DNA from: Streptomyces sp. OR43
Lineage (GTDB): Bacteria > Actinomycetota > Actinomycetes > Streptomycetales > Streptomycetaceae
Direction: 5' to 3'
Assembly: GCF_008042275.1 (NCBI RefSeq)
Contig: NZ_RDBK01000022.1
Coordinates: forward strand, 355,105-392,791
DNA length: 37,687 nt
Part shown: positions 1 to 12,632 of the stretch, in pieces
How the letters are laid out: each line of letters starts with the position of its first letter
How positions within the stretch are numbered: position 1 is the first letter of the stretch
Notes under the pieces: model-generated
What the model saw: only the letters and a program-made list of their open reading frames with translations
The model's database searches: none
Told to the model about the DNA's origin: nothing
Position numbers and translations under genes: made by a program

Positions 1-88
1 GGGTCTCTCACGGCGAGGGCGATGACCGGGACGAGGGGCGCCACGCGGCCGGCCAGGTCACCTCCCGGGCGACGGCTCCCGGCACGCC
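1..88. repeat. 88-bp direct repeat, copy 1
   Basis: This stretch is identical base for base to 300-387 (offset 299 bp). It starts at the first base of the window, so the repeat may extend further left. The second copy carries the last codons and the stop of the leftward hypothetical gene at 307-873. Copy 1 therefore looks like a duplicated 3' end without its gene. Positions 89-299 between the copies are GC-rich and show no convincing gene. Confidence 0.9.
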
Positions 89-299
89 CCCGCGCACCCG
101 CCTCACCCCGTCGCGTCCGACACCGTCCGGGCGCGCCCCCTGTCCCGTACCGCGTCCGCCGCCGTGCGGAAGCCCGGTGCCGAGGGTCCGGGCTGCGCCT
201 CGGGGGCTGGGCGCTGCGGAGACGGCACCGGGCCGCCGGGCGTGGAGGCCGACGCGTGGGGTCGCCCCCTACGGCGTGGGGCCTTCCTCTCACGGCGAA

Positions 300-387
300 G
301 GGTCTCTCACGGCGAGGGCGATGACCGGGACGAGGGGCGCCACGCGGCCGGCCAGGTCACCTCCCGGGCGACGGCTCCCGGCACGCC
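300..387. repeat. 88-bp direct repeat, copy 2
   Basis: Exact second copy of 1-88. It overlaps the C-terminal coding end of the hypothetical gene on the minus strand, so part of that gene's tail may have been made or altered by the duplication. The match stops sharply after 387. Confidence 0.9.
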
Positions 388-873
388 GAGGCTCGCCCGA
401 GCGCTTTCCACGTAGCGGCTGCGCGCACTCCGGAACTCCTGGAATGCCTGATCCCAGTTCTGTTCGACTTCCGTGGGTATGCCCCGGGCCAGCGTCTCCA
501 GCCGCCACAGGCAGTGGTCCAGCGTCTTGGACGCCGTGTTCGCCTCGGTGTCGCCGAGGAGCCCGAGCGTCTCGGAGAGGGCGGAACGGCGGGACTCCAG
601 CTCGCCGAGCTCCGTGAGCACATCGGGAGTCGGTTCCAGCTCCACGGGACCCGACACCAGCCCCCGGGCCGCGGCGATCATGTGGTAGCGGGCCGCCAGC
701 TCCTTCACGGCATGGGCGTACTCCGCATAGGCGGTCAAGCGGTGCTCGTCCCACCGCACCGACTGCTGTCTGCGCCACCTCGCCCGCTCGTTCAGACTGC
801 TCACCAGGAAGGACATGAGTGCCCCGAGAGCGACGCCCGCCAAGGGCAGTATCCGGTCGGTCAGACTCACCAT
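307..873 (-). CDS. membrane-anchored hypothetical protein
   Basis: I do not recognise a named family. The 188-residue product starts with one hydrophobic segment (about residues 9-26), followed by a basic stretch. The rest looks helical and charged and probably lies on the cytoplasmic side. The start is the ATG at 873, chosen because the hydrophobic segment follows directly; no strong ribosome-binding site is visible. The last ~27 residues are Arg/Ser/Pro-rich and lie in the 88-bp repeat, so the C-terminus may be a duplication product. A longer open frame on the same strand runs through the 31-bp minisatellite but has poor coding character. The function is unknown. Small proteins of this build (one N-terminal helix plus a helical domain) are frequent hypothetical genes in Streptomyces. 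Confidence 0.6.
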   Translation of the reverse strand: MVSLTDRILPLAGVALGALMSFLVSSLNERARWRRQQSVRWDEHRLTAYAEYAHAVKELAARYHMIAAARGLVSGPVELEPTPDVLTELGELESRRSALSETLGLLGDTEANTASKTLDHCLWRLETLARGIPTEVEQNWDQAFQEFRSARSRYVESARASLGVPGAVAREVTWPAAWRPSSRSSPSP

Positions 874-930
874 GGACCCCGATCACGTAGCGCAGCACCT
901 GCCTGATCATTTCCGCCGCGGCCGGGCAGC

Positions 931-1153
931 GCAACACCCCCTGGGACAGCGGCCGGGCAGCGGCGGGGCAGCGCAACACCCGCCAGGGCCGCGGCCGGGC
1001 AGGGCAACACCCCCCCCAGGACAGCGGCCGGGCAGGGCAACACCCGCCAGGGCAGCGGCGGGGCAGCGCAACACCCGCCAGGGCCGCGGCCGGGCAGGGC
1101 AAAACCCCGCAAGACAGCGGCCGGGCAGGGCAACACCCGCCAGGGCAGCGGCC
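931..1153. repeat. 31-bp GC-rich minisatellite, about 7 units
   Basis: Units beginning GCAACACC or GCAAAACC start at 931, 973, 1004, 1037, 1068, 1099 and 1130, giving spacings of 42, 31, 33, 31, 31 and 31 bp. Each unit contains GGGCAGG or GGGCAGC next to GCGGCCGGG. A period of 31 is not a multiple of three, so the array does not encode a simple peptide repeat. It fills most of the gap 874-1190 between two leftward genes. I see no gene in this gap. Confidence 0.9.
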
Positions 1154-1190
1154 GATGGCTGCCGGACCCGCCCACGGGCCGGTGGCCGGC

Positions 1191-2285
1191 CTACGCCGAG
1201 TCGCGGATCACCAGTGCCGGTTCGAAGATCACCGATGTCGTCGCTCCGTCCGGTTTCGACAGCCCGTCGATCAGCAGCCGGGCCATCTCGGCGGCCATCG
1301 CCTCGACCGGCTGGCGGACCGTGGTCAGCGGCGGCCGGCAGGCGGACGCGGCGCTGCTGTCGTCGAAACCGATCACCGCCACGTCCTCGGGCACCCGCCG
1401 TCCCTGTTCCCGCAGCACATGGCAGGCGCCCGTCGCCATCAGGTCGTTGGCCGCGAACACCCCGTCCAGATCCGGGTGTTCGGCCAGCAGTCGCTCCATG
1501 GCGGCCTCGCCGCTCTCCTGGGTGAACTGTCCTTCCGCGATCGGGATGTACGGATGTCCGTGCCGCGCCATCGTGTCGCGGAAACCGGCCAGCCGGTCCT
1601 GCCCGGCCGGTACGTCGAGCGGCCCGGTGATGGTCGCGAGGCGACGGCAGCCGCGGGCCAGCAGATGTTCGGCGGCCAGCCGCGCACCGTCCTGGTGGGC
1701 GAGGTCGACATAGCTGATCCGGACCGGCCGCGCGGGCCGCGCGTACAGCACCGCGGGCAGTCCGGCGTCCGTGAGCATGCCGGGCAGCGGGTCCTCCGCG
1801 TGCGTCGAGACGACGAGCGCGCCGTCTGCGCTGCCCTGGCGCAGGAACGAGACCACGTCCTCACGGGCCCGTGACGTCTCGGCGAACATCAGGACCGGGT
1901 GCATGCCGCGCGGCCGGAGGTAGTTGACCACTCCGGTCACCACCCGGCCGAAGAACGGGTCGGCGAAGACCTGCGCGGTGAAGGACGACCCGCTCTCCGG
2001 ATCGGCCGTGTCCGCGGCCGAACCGCCGTCGGACGGTTCGGGGTCGACGCCGGCGCCCGACACCACCAGGGCGATGGCGTCGGTGCGCCGGGTCACCAGG
2101 GAGCGTGCCGCGCGGTTGGGCGCGTAGCCGGTGAGGGAGACCGCCCGGCGCACGGCCTCCTGGATCACCGGGTCGACATTGCGTACGCCGTTGATCACCC
2201 GGGAGACGGTGGCGCGGGAGACACCGGCCGCCCTCGCCACGTCCTCGAGGGTGGGTGTACCGGCCGATCGTGGAGCATCCGTCAT
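1191..2285 (-). CDS. LacI-family transcriptional regulator
   Basis: A 364-residue repressor of normal LacI/GalR length. The N-terminal helix-turn-helix is clear (TLEDVARAAGVSRATVSRVI, about residues 11-30). A hinge follows, then a periplasmic-binding-protein-like sugar-sensing domain with a GFDDS motif near the C-terminus. The start is the ATG at 2285, which puts the HTH about ten residues in; the frame stays open further upstream but lacks family features. The gene begins 8 nt after the stop of the GH3 beta-glucosidase gene, in the same direction, so the two form one operon. A perfect 14-bp palindrome at 2307-2320, just upstream, matches the one in front of the beta-glucosidase. Autoregulation and control of the glucosidase by a beta-glucoside-type sugar is the simplest reading. 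The effector sugar is not readable from sequence. Confidence 0.9.
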   Translation of the reverse strand: MTDAPRSAGTPTLEDVARAAGVSRATVSRVINGVRNVDPVIQEAVRRAVSLTGYAPNRAARSLVTRRTDAIALVVSGAGVDPEPSDGGSAADTADPESGSSFTAQVFADPFFGRVVTGVVNYLRPRGMHPVLMFAETSRAREDVVSFLRQGSADGALVVSTHAEDPLPGMLTDAGLPAVLYARPARPVRISYVDLAHQDGARLAAEHLLARGCRRLATITGPLDVPAGQDRLAGFRDTMARHGHPYIPIAEGQFTQESGEAAMERLLAEHPDLDGVFAANDLMATGACHVLREQGRRVPEDVAVIGFDDSSAASACRPPLTTVRQPVEAMAAEMARLLIDGLSKPDGATTSVIFEPALVIRDSA

Positions 2286-2293
2286 GAGCGCAT

Positions 2294-7763
<5,470 letters not shown>

Positions 7764-7814
7764 GATCTCCCTTCAAAGCCGCCGCGTCGTCGTCCCTGAG
7801 ACGGCGATTCGGCC

Positions 7815-7830
7815 TACTGCTTTGGTAGTA
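7815..7830. promoter_or_regulatory. inverted repeat between divergent genes
   Basis: TACTGCTTTGGTAGTA has 7-base arms with 5 matching pairs and a 2-base centre. It sits about 50 bp upstream of the leftward transporter start in the divergent gap 7764-7986. It may be a regulator site; the regulator is not identified. Confidence 0.35.
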
Positions 7831-7986
7831 CGGGAGTGGTCCCGGTGTCCTCCTCCCGACGGTAGTCCTCCTCGCGGCCGACGTCAGAACGATCATCCCG
7901 CACGGATACGGTGGACCGCGAGCCGCGGCACTGCCGGTGCCCGCGGCATCACACCGGGTGGCCGGAGGAGCGGGGGCGGCAACGCG

Positions 7987-8709
7987 ATGGACGGGGACGA
8001 AGAGGCCGGTCCGGGCGGGTTCTTCGCGTTGCGGACGGCCCCGGTGCCCGCGGGCGGGCATCGTGCGCTGGCACGGTTGTACGCGGGAGAGGACGCGGCA
8101 CTCACGGGCCGCATCGACACCGTCGCGGCGCGGCTCGGGACGACGGAACGGCGCGTCGCCGCCTCCGTCGCGCATCTGGGCCTGGCCGCGCGGCTGTGGT
8201 CCACGGCGCTCGGGCCCGCGGTCCTCTCCGGCGGCGTTCCCGCCCTGCGGGCCGAGGACCTCCGCTGGGACCCCCGGCTGCCCGCCCCGGACGATCTGTG
8301 GCATGACGGACGAACCGTGCTCCCGGGCTCGGCCGCCGGGATCCGGGACGTCGTCCAGTACGGCCATCTCGTCCCGCTCGGTGACGCGGTGCGCCGGGAC
8401 ACCCCCGTGCCGCTCGGGCTGCTGTGGGGCAACGCCGGATCCGCGCTGGCGGGGGCCGTGCGTCAGCTGATGGTGTGGGCGCGTACCCACGGCAGGACCG
8501 ACGTCGCCGCGCGCACCCGCGCCCTGGCCGCCGAACTCTTCGACCACCCGGATCTGCGCGGCACGGGCGCACCGCACGGACCCGCTTTCCGCCGGAGCAC
8601 CTGCTGCCTCTACTACCGTGTGCCGGGCGGTGGTCTGTGCGGCGACTGCGTCTTCGACGAGGCGCCCCGCCGCTCGCCCGGACGTCCTGGCCGGGCAGGC
8701 GGAGGCTGA
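7987..8709 (+). CDS. FhuF-like (2Fe-2S) iron-reductase-family protein
   Basis: A 240-residue soluble protein. The C-terminal motif is CC, ten residues, C, two residues, C (Cys206, Cys207, Cys218, Cys221). This is the signature of the FhuF ferric-siderophore reductase family, in which these cysteines hold a 2Fe-2S cluster. The N-terminal ~190 residues are Ala/Leu/Arg-rich, as in actinobacterial members. The expected role is reducing ferric siderophore in the cytoplasm to release iron. The start is the ATG at 7987, with a purine-rich GGAGCGGGGGCGG region upstream; the frame stays open further upstream without recognisable features. No siderophore genes are adjacent, so the physiological partner is unknown. 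Confidence 0.8.
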   Translation: MDGDEEAGPGGFFALRTAPVPAGGHRALARLYAGEDAALTGRIDTVAARLGTTERRVAASVAHLGLAARLWSTALGPAVLSGGVPALRAEDLRWDPRLPAPDDLWHDGRTVLPGSAAGIRDVVQYGHLVPLGDAVRRDTPVPLGLLWGNAGSALAGAVRQLMVWARTHGRTDVAARTRALAAELFDHPDLRGTGAPHGPAFRRSTCCLYYRVPGGGLCGDCVFDEAPRRSPGRPGRAGGG

Positions 8710-8832
8710 GCACGACAGAGCCTTTCGGGTTTCTCTCGTGAGCGGTTCGGCACGTACGGCGGCGGGTGAGCGGCCGACGGGCTACGAAGTCGAACGGGGA
8801 ACGGATCCATCTCTGCGACGAGGAGCCCGGGC

Positions 8833-9027
8833 ATGCGGCACGGCACTGGAAAGACGACGGAGGCAGGGCCCGTTCGCCGCCCCGCGACAGTGATCGGTGC
8901 GGGGCCGGGGGCTCGCGCTGCGAGGGTGATCGGTGCCGGGCCGGGTGCCCGTGCCGCGAGGGTGGTCGGTGCGGGGCCGGGTGGTGCCCGTTCCGCCAAG
9001 GCGATCGGTGCCACGCATGGTTCTTGA
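8833..9027 (+). CDS. possible 64-residue leader peptide with 12-residue repeats
   Basis: A short open frame has AGGAG 7-8 nt before its ATG. It encodes three near-identical 12-residue units (VIGAGPGARAAR type) plus part of a fourth. Its stop overlaps the start of the next gene by 11 nt, which would allow translational coupling. Against it, every frame of a 36-bp repeat is open and third-position GC is only moderate. It may be simple repeat DNA rather than a gene. No known family is apparent. Confidence 0.25.
   Translation: MRHGTGKTTEAGPVRRPATVIGAGPGARAARVIGAGPGARAARVVGAGPGGARSAKAIGATHGS
8890..9015. repeat. 36-bp tandem repeat upstream of GAP-family gene
   Basis: Two 36-bp units and one 39-bp unit each begin GTGATCGGTG or GTGGTCGGTG and contain GGGCCGGG. 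A partial unit, GCGATCGGTGCC, runs to within a few bases of the next gene's start at 9017. The array fills the second half of the gap 8710-9016; the first half shows no other gene or obvious signal. Confidence 0.85.
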
Positions 9028-9658
9028 TCTCGTCATCATCGGGCTGGCCATCAACGCGGGGCCCCTGCATAACAGCGCGTTCATCCTCCTGCTCTCCGCA
9101 CCCCGTGGCGTACGCAAAGGGCTCGCGTTCGTCCTCGCCTGGCTCGGCTGCCTGGTCCTCGTGCTGGCCGCGGTGATCCTGCTGACCGGCGGCAAGCCGC
9201 CCGCCCCTCGCAGCGCCCCCTCCACGGCGGCCCTGGCGCTCAAGCTGGCGCTGGGCATCGGGATGGTGGTCTACGCGGAGAGGAAGCGGCGGCGGGGCAG
9301 CCGGCCGCGCCGGTCCCCGAAGTGGCTGTCCCGGCTGGACAACGCCTCGCCGTGGACCGCGGCCGGCCTGGGCGTCGTCCTGCAGCCGTGGGGCCTCGTC
9401 GCCGCGGGAGCCGCCACGGTCGTGCAGGCGCACCTGTCCTCCATCGGCTCGTACGTGGCGCTCTTCGTCTTCTGCCTCCTCGCAACCTCCGGCCTGTTGG
9501 CGATGCTGCTGTACGCGACGTTCCGGCCCGCGGCGGCCCGGGCGAGGCTGGGCGCGCTCCGCGACTGGACGGAAAGCCATCAGGACCAGGCGATCGTGAC
9601 GCTCTCCCTGCTGGCGGGCCTGTGGCTGGTCGCCAAGAGCCTCTACCAACTCGTCTGA
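9017..9658 (+). CDS. GAP-family membrane protein
   Basis: A 213-residue integral membrane protein with about six hydrophobic segments. It starts at once with a helix (MVLDLVIIGLAINAGP). The pattern resembles the GAP/SfLAP family, named after mycobacterial proteins linked to surface lipid transport: a central basic loop (about residues 75-105), then helices up to a C-terminal one ending KSLYQLV. The biochemical role in Streptomyces is not known. The ATG at 9017 is chosen because it begins the first helix. The 36-bp repeat array ends just before it, and the upstream candidate leader peptide overlaps it. Confidence 0.75.
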   Translation: MVLDLVIIGLAINAGPLHNSAFILLLSAPRGVRKGLAFVLAWLGCLVLVLAAVILLTGGKPPAPRSAPSTAALALKLALGIGMVVYAERKRRRGSRPRRSPKWLSRLDNASPWTAAGLGVVLQPWGLVAAGAATVVQAHLSSIGSYVALFVFCLLATSGLLAMLLYATFRPAAARARLGALRDWTESHQDQAIVTLSLLAGLWLVAKSLYQLV

Positions 9659-9838
9659 GCCGCCTCACCGTCACGGGGCTTTCGGGCATGCCGAAGGACG
9701 GCGTGGTGATCCGGTCCGCGCCGTCGTTCAAAGGGCTCTGACGTGGGCTCTTCCGGAATCCCTCCGCTTCGCACCGGGGCTTGTCATGGACCTGGACAGC
9801 GCCGCATCCGACGTGCTGTCATGCCAACTGCCTTTCCT

Positions 9839-9850
9839 TCCAACGTTGTA
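9839..9850. promoter_or_regulatory. CAACGTTG operator upstream of GH2 gene
   Basis: The 8-bp palindrome CAACGTTG (9841-9848) lies about 48 bp upstream of the GH2 start. A second half-related site, TGCAACG, follows at 9859-9865. The same core forms a longer perfect palindrome before the GH92 gene at 12606-12617, so one LacI-type regulator may control both. Confidence 0.55.
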
Positions 9851-9896
9851 CATCGTGTTGCAACGAGCCGCCACCCTTCCTCACCAAGGAGGATCC

Positions 9897-12497
9897 GTGC
9901 GCATCGACAAGAGACTGATTCTGTTCCTGGCAGCTGTCGTGGGAGCTGCCGGAATGTCCGCCGTACCCGCCGCTTCGGCAGCCGGCCAGGACCCCGCAGC
10001 CCCCTCGGACGTGCAGGGGCTGAAGGGGGAGTACTACACCCAGTCCGCCCCCGGGGCCTTCGACTTCGGGACGCTCAAGGCCACCGGCTTCGACCCCTCC
10101 ATAGACTTCCCGACCCTGGAGTCGCGGCTGAGCTCCGCCACCGGGCAGGCCGACGACGCCAGCATCCGGTGGACCGGGAAGATCGTCCCGGAGAAGTCCG
10201 GCGCCCATACGTTCTCCATGATCGGGGACAACGGCTTCCGCCTCTGGGTCGACGGAAAGCCGGTCATCGACCACTGGGTCGACGACTGGGAGAAGGAACA
10301 GACCTCCCAGCCGGTCGAGTTGACCGCGGGGACCGCCTACGACTTCAAGGTCGAGTACTTCGAGCACGAGGGCGGCTCCAACCTCCACCTCAAGTGGACC
10401 GAACCGGGCGGCACCAAGGTGCCCGTACCGCAGTCCGCCTTCCGGCTGCCGGACGACTTCGCGTACGACGGCGCCATCGGCGCCACCGTGCTCGCCGACG
10501 GCCGCACCCTCAAACTCGACTTCGCCCAGAAGCTCGGCGCCCTTCCGGCCGGCCTGGTGAACCACCTCGACGCCGTGATCGGCGGTGCCGAGTGGCCGCT
10601 CGGGGCGGTCCGGACGGACCCGGCCGACCCGCGCAGCCTGACCGTCGCCCTCAAGGAACCGGTCGTCGGGAACAAGGCCGGTGACGCCAAGGGCCTGGCC
10701 GACATCCGCTACGACGGGGACGGCGCACTGGCGGGCGAGGACGGCACGCGGGTCGGCGCCTTCTGGTCCAGTGGGCCCAACCACTCCACGTACCAGCTCC
10801 GCACCGCATGGGCCGATGAGGTCGGACCGAAGAACGCTCTGCCGGAGTATCCGCGTCCGCAGCTCACCCGCGACAACTGGCAAAACCTCAACGGCTCCTG
10901 GGAGTTCGCCTCGGCCAAGGCGGGGGAGCGGCCGCCGGTCGGCAAGAAGCTCGGCGAGAGGATCCTCGTCCCGTACCCGGTCGAGTCGCAGCTCTCCGGC
11001 ATCGAACGGCACGAGGACCGGATGTGGTACCGCCGGACCTTCACCGTCCCGAAGAACTGGAAGGTCGGCTCGGCCCAGCGGCTCCAGCTGAACTTCGGCG
11101 CCGTGGACTGGCAGTCCGAGGTGTACGTCAACGGCCACAAGGTCACCGAACACAAGGGCGGCTACGACAAGTTCAGCGCCGACGTCACCGACGCGCTGAA
11201 GCCCGGGCGTACCCAGGAGCTGATCGTCGGTGTCTACGACCCGACCGATGCCAGGGACGGCGAGAACCCGCCGATGGGCAAGCAGCGCCTGGACCCCAGC
11301 GGTATCTGGTACACCCCGTCCTCCGGCATCTGGCAGACCGTCTGGATGGAGCCGGTCGCGGCCGACCACGCGGACTCGCTGAAGCTCACCCCGGACGTCG
11401 CGGGCGAGAGCGTCGCCGTCGAGGTGCGCGGAGTGCGGGACGGTGTGCCGGTCACGGCGACCGCGTACGACGGCAGGCGCAAGGTGGGTACGGTCACCGG
11501 GCGGACCGGTTCGGCCCTGAAGGTGTCCGTGCCCGACCCGCACCTGTGGTCGGCGGAGGATCCGCACCTCTACCAGCTCAAGGTCACGGTCGGATCCGAC
11601 CGGGTCGGCAGCTACTTCGGCATGCGGTCCGTCGCCGTCGAGAAGGTGAACGGCACCCCGCGCACCATGCTCAACGGCAAGCCGGTCTTCATGATGGCCA
11701 CCCTCGACCAGGGCTTCTGGCCGGACGGGCTGCACACCGCTCCCACCGACGAGGCGCTCGCGTACGACCTGAAGATGCACAAGGCGATGGGCTTCAACTC
11801 GGTCCGCAAGCACATCAAGGTCGAGCCCGACCGCTGGTTCTACTGGGCGGACAAGCTGGGGCTGATGGTCTGGCAGGACATGCCGGCGATGAACACCGTC
11901 AACCCGTCGGCCGCCGCCCGCGCCGAGTACGAGCACGAGATGAAGGAGATGATCGACGAACACTCCAGCCACCCGTCCATCGTCATGTGGGTGACCTTCA
12001 ACGAAGGCTGGGGCCAGTACGATGAGGCCCGGATCGCTGACCAGGCCAAGGCCTGGGACCCGACGCGCCTGATCAACAGCATGTCCGGGATCAACCTGGG
12101 TGCCGACGGCGGGACCGGGGACATCATCGACGAACACGGCTACCCGAGCCCCGCGCTGCCGAAGCCGGACGGCCGACGGGCCCTGATGAGCGGCGAGTAC
12201 GGCGGACTCGGGCTCGCGGTACCCGGCCACGCCTGGGCGGTGCAGCAGTCGTACATCGCGGTCGACCCGGCCACCTACACCGACGACTACCTGGCCAAGC
12301 TCGACGAGGTGCACGCGCTGGCCTGCAAGGGCGGCAACGGCGCGGTGTACACGCAGATCTCCGATGTGGAGGGTGAGCTGAACGGTCTGCTCACCTACGA
12401 CCGCAAGGTCGTCAAGCCCGAGGTGAAGCGGGTCCACGACGCCCAACAGGCACTGATCCGCGATGCGTCGAAGGACGTCATCGCAGGCTGCGTCTAG
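9897..12497 (+). CDS. secreted PA14-GH2 glycoside hydrolase
   Basis: An 866-residue exported enzyme. The signal peptide (about 1-30, ending PAASAAG) is followed by a PA14 carbohydrate-binding domain (about 42-155; LKGEYY and GDNGFRLWVDG motifs). A region of unclear fold comes next. Then the GH2 sugar-binding domain (from about residue 325, RPQLTRDNWQNLNGSW), an immunoglobulin-like domain and the GH2 barrel follow. The barrel holds FNEGWGQ with likely acid/base Glu703 and SGEYGG with likely nucleophile Glu767. The start is the GTG at 9897, with AAGGAGG four bases upstream. Family GH2 includes beta-galactosidases, beta-mannosidases and beta-glucuronidases; the substrate cannot be assigned. The neighbouring GH92 gene suggests a shared glycan such as mannose-bearing N-glycan or mannan. 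The downstream hairpin at 12512-12554 ends the transcript. Confidence 0.9.
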   Translation: MRIDKRLILFLAAVVGAAGMSAVPAASAAGQDPAAPSDVQGLKGEYYTQSAPGAFDFGTLKATGFDPSIDFPTLESRLSSATGQADDASIRWTGKIVPEKSGAHTFSMIGDNGFRLWVDGKPVIDHWVDDWEKEQTSQPVELTAGTAYDFKVEYFEHEGGSNLHLKWTEPGGTKVPVPQSAFRLPDDFAYDGAIGATVLADGRTLKLDFAQKLGALPAGLVNHLDAVIGGAEWPLGAVRTDPADPRSLTVALKEPVVGNKAGDAKGLADIRYDGDGALAGEDGTRVGAFWSSGPNHSTYQLRTAWADEVGPKNALPEYPRPQLTRDNWQNLNGSWEFASAKAGERPPVGKKLGERILVPYPVESQLSGIERHEDRMWYRRTFTVPKNWKVGSAQRLQLNFGAVDWQSEVYVNGHKVTEHKGGYDKFSADVTDALKPGRTQELIVGVYDPTDARDGENPPMGKQRLDPSGIWYTPSSGIWQTVWMEPVAADHADSLKLTPDVAGESVAVEVRGVRDGVPVTATAYDGRRKVGTVTGRTGSALKVSVPDPHLWSAEDPHLYQLKVTVGSDRVGSYFGMRSVAVEKVNGTPRTMLNGKPVFMMATLDQGFWPDGLHTAPTDEALAYDLKMHKAMGFNSVRKHIKVEPDRWFYWADKLGLMVWQDMPAMNTVNPSAAARAEYEHEMKEMIDEHSSHPSIVMWVTFNEGWGQYDEARIADQAKAWDPTRLINSMSGINLGADGGTGDIIDEHGYPSPALPKPDGRRALMSGEYGGLGLAVPGHAWAVQQSYIAVDPATYTDDYLAKLDEVHALACKGGNGAVYTQISDVEGELNGLLTYDRKVVKPEVKRVHDAQQALIRDASKDVIAGCV

Positions 12498-12511
12498 GTC
12501 CGACCTTTCCA

Positions 12512-12554
12512 GGCCGCTGTGGTCCGTCCCACGCAGGGACGGACCACAGCGGCC
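12512..12554. terminator. strong hairpin terminator after GH2 gene
   Basis: Perfect 19-bp inverted repeat (12512-12530 and 12536-12554) with a 5-base loop, 14 bp after the GH2 stop. There is no long U tract, as is common in Streptomyces. It separates the GH2 and GH92 transcripts. Confidence 0.85.
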
Positions 12555-12605
12555 CGTCCGACCCCTTGACGCGGATCAACGGGGAACCAAGAATGATCGC
12601 GCTCT

Positions 12606-12617
12606 GACAACGTTGTC
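12606..12617. promoter_or_regulatory. GACAACGTTGTC operator upstream of GH92 gene
   Basis: Perfect 12-bp palindrome immediately before the AAGGAG ribosome-binding site of the GH92 gene and 15 bp before its ATG. It shares the CAACGTTG core with the site before the GH2 gene. This is typical of a LacI-family site in a position to block transcription. Confidence 0.65.
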
Positions 12618-12632
12618 CGAAGGAGTATCCCC

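Noticed and set aside
290..1102. Long leftward open frame through the 31-bp repeats
   Set aside because: It runs across a minisatellite with a period that is not a multiple of three and overlaps the better-supported 307-873 gene in another frame.
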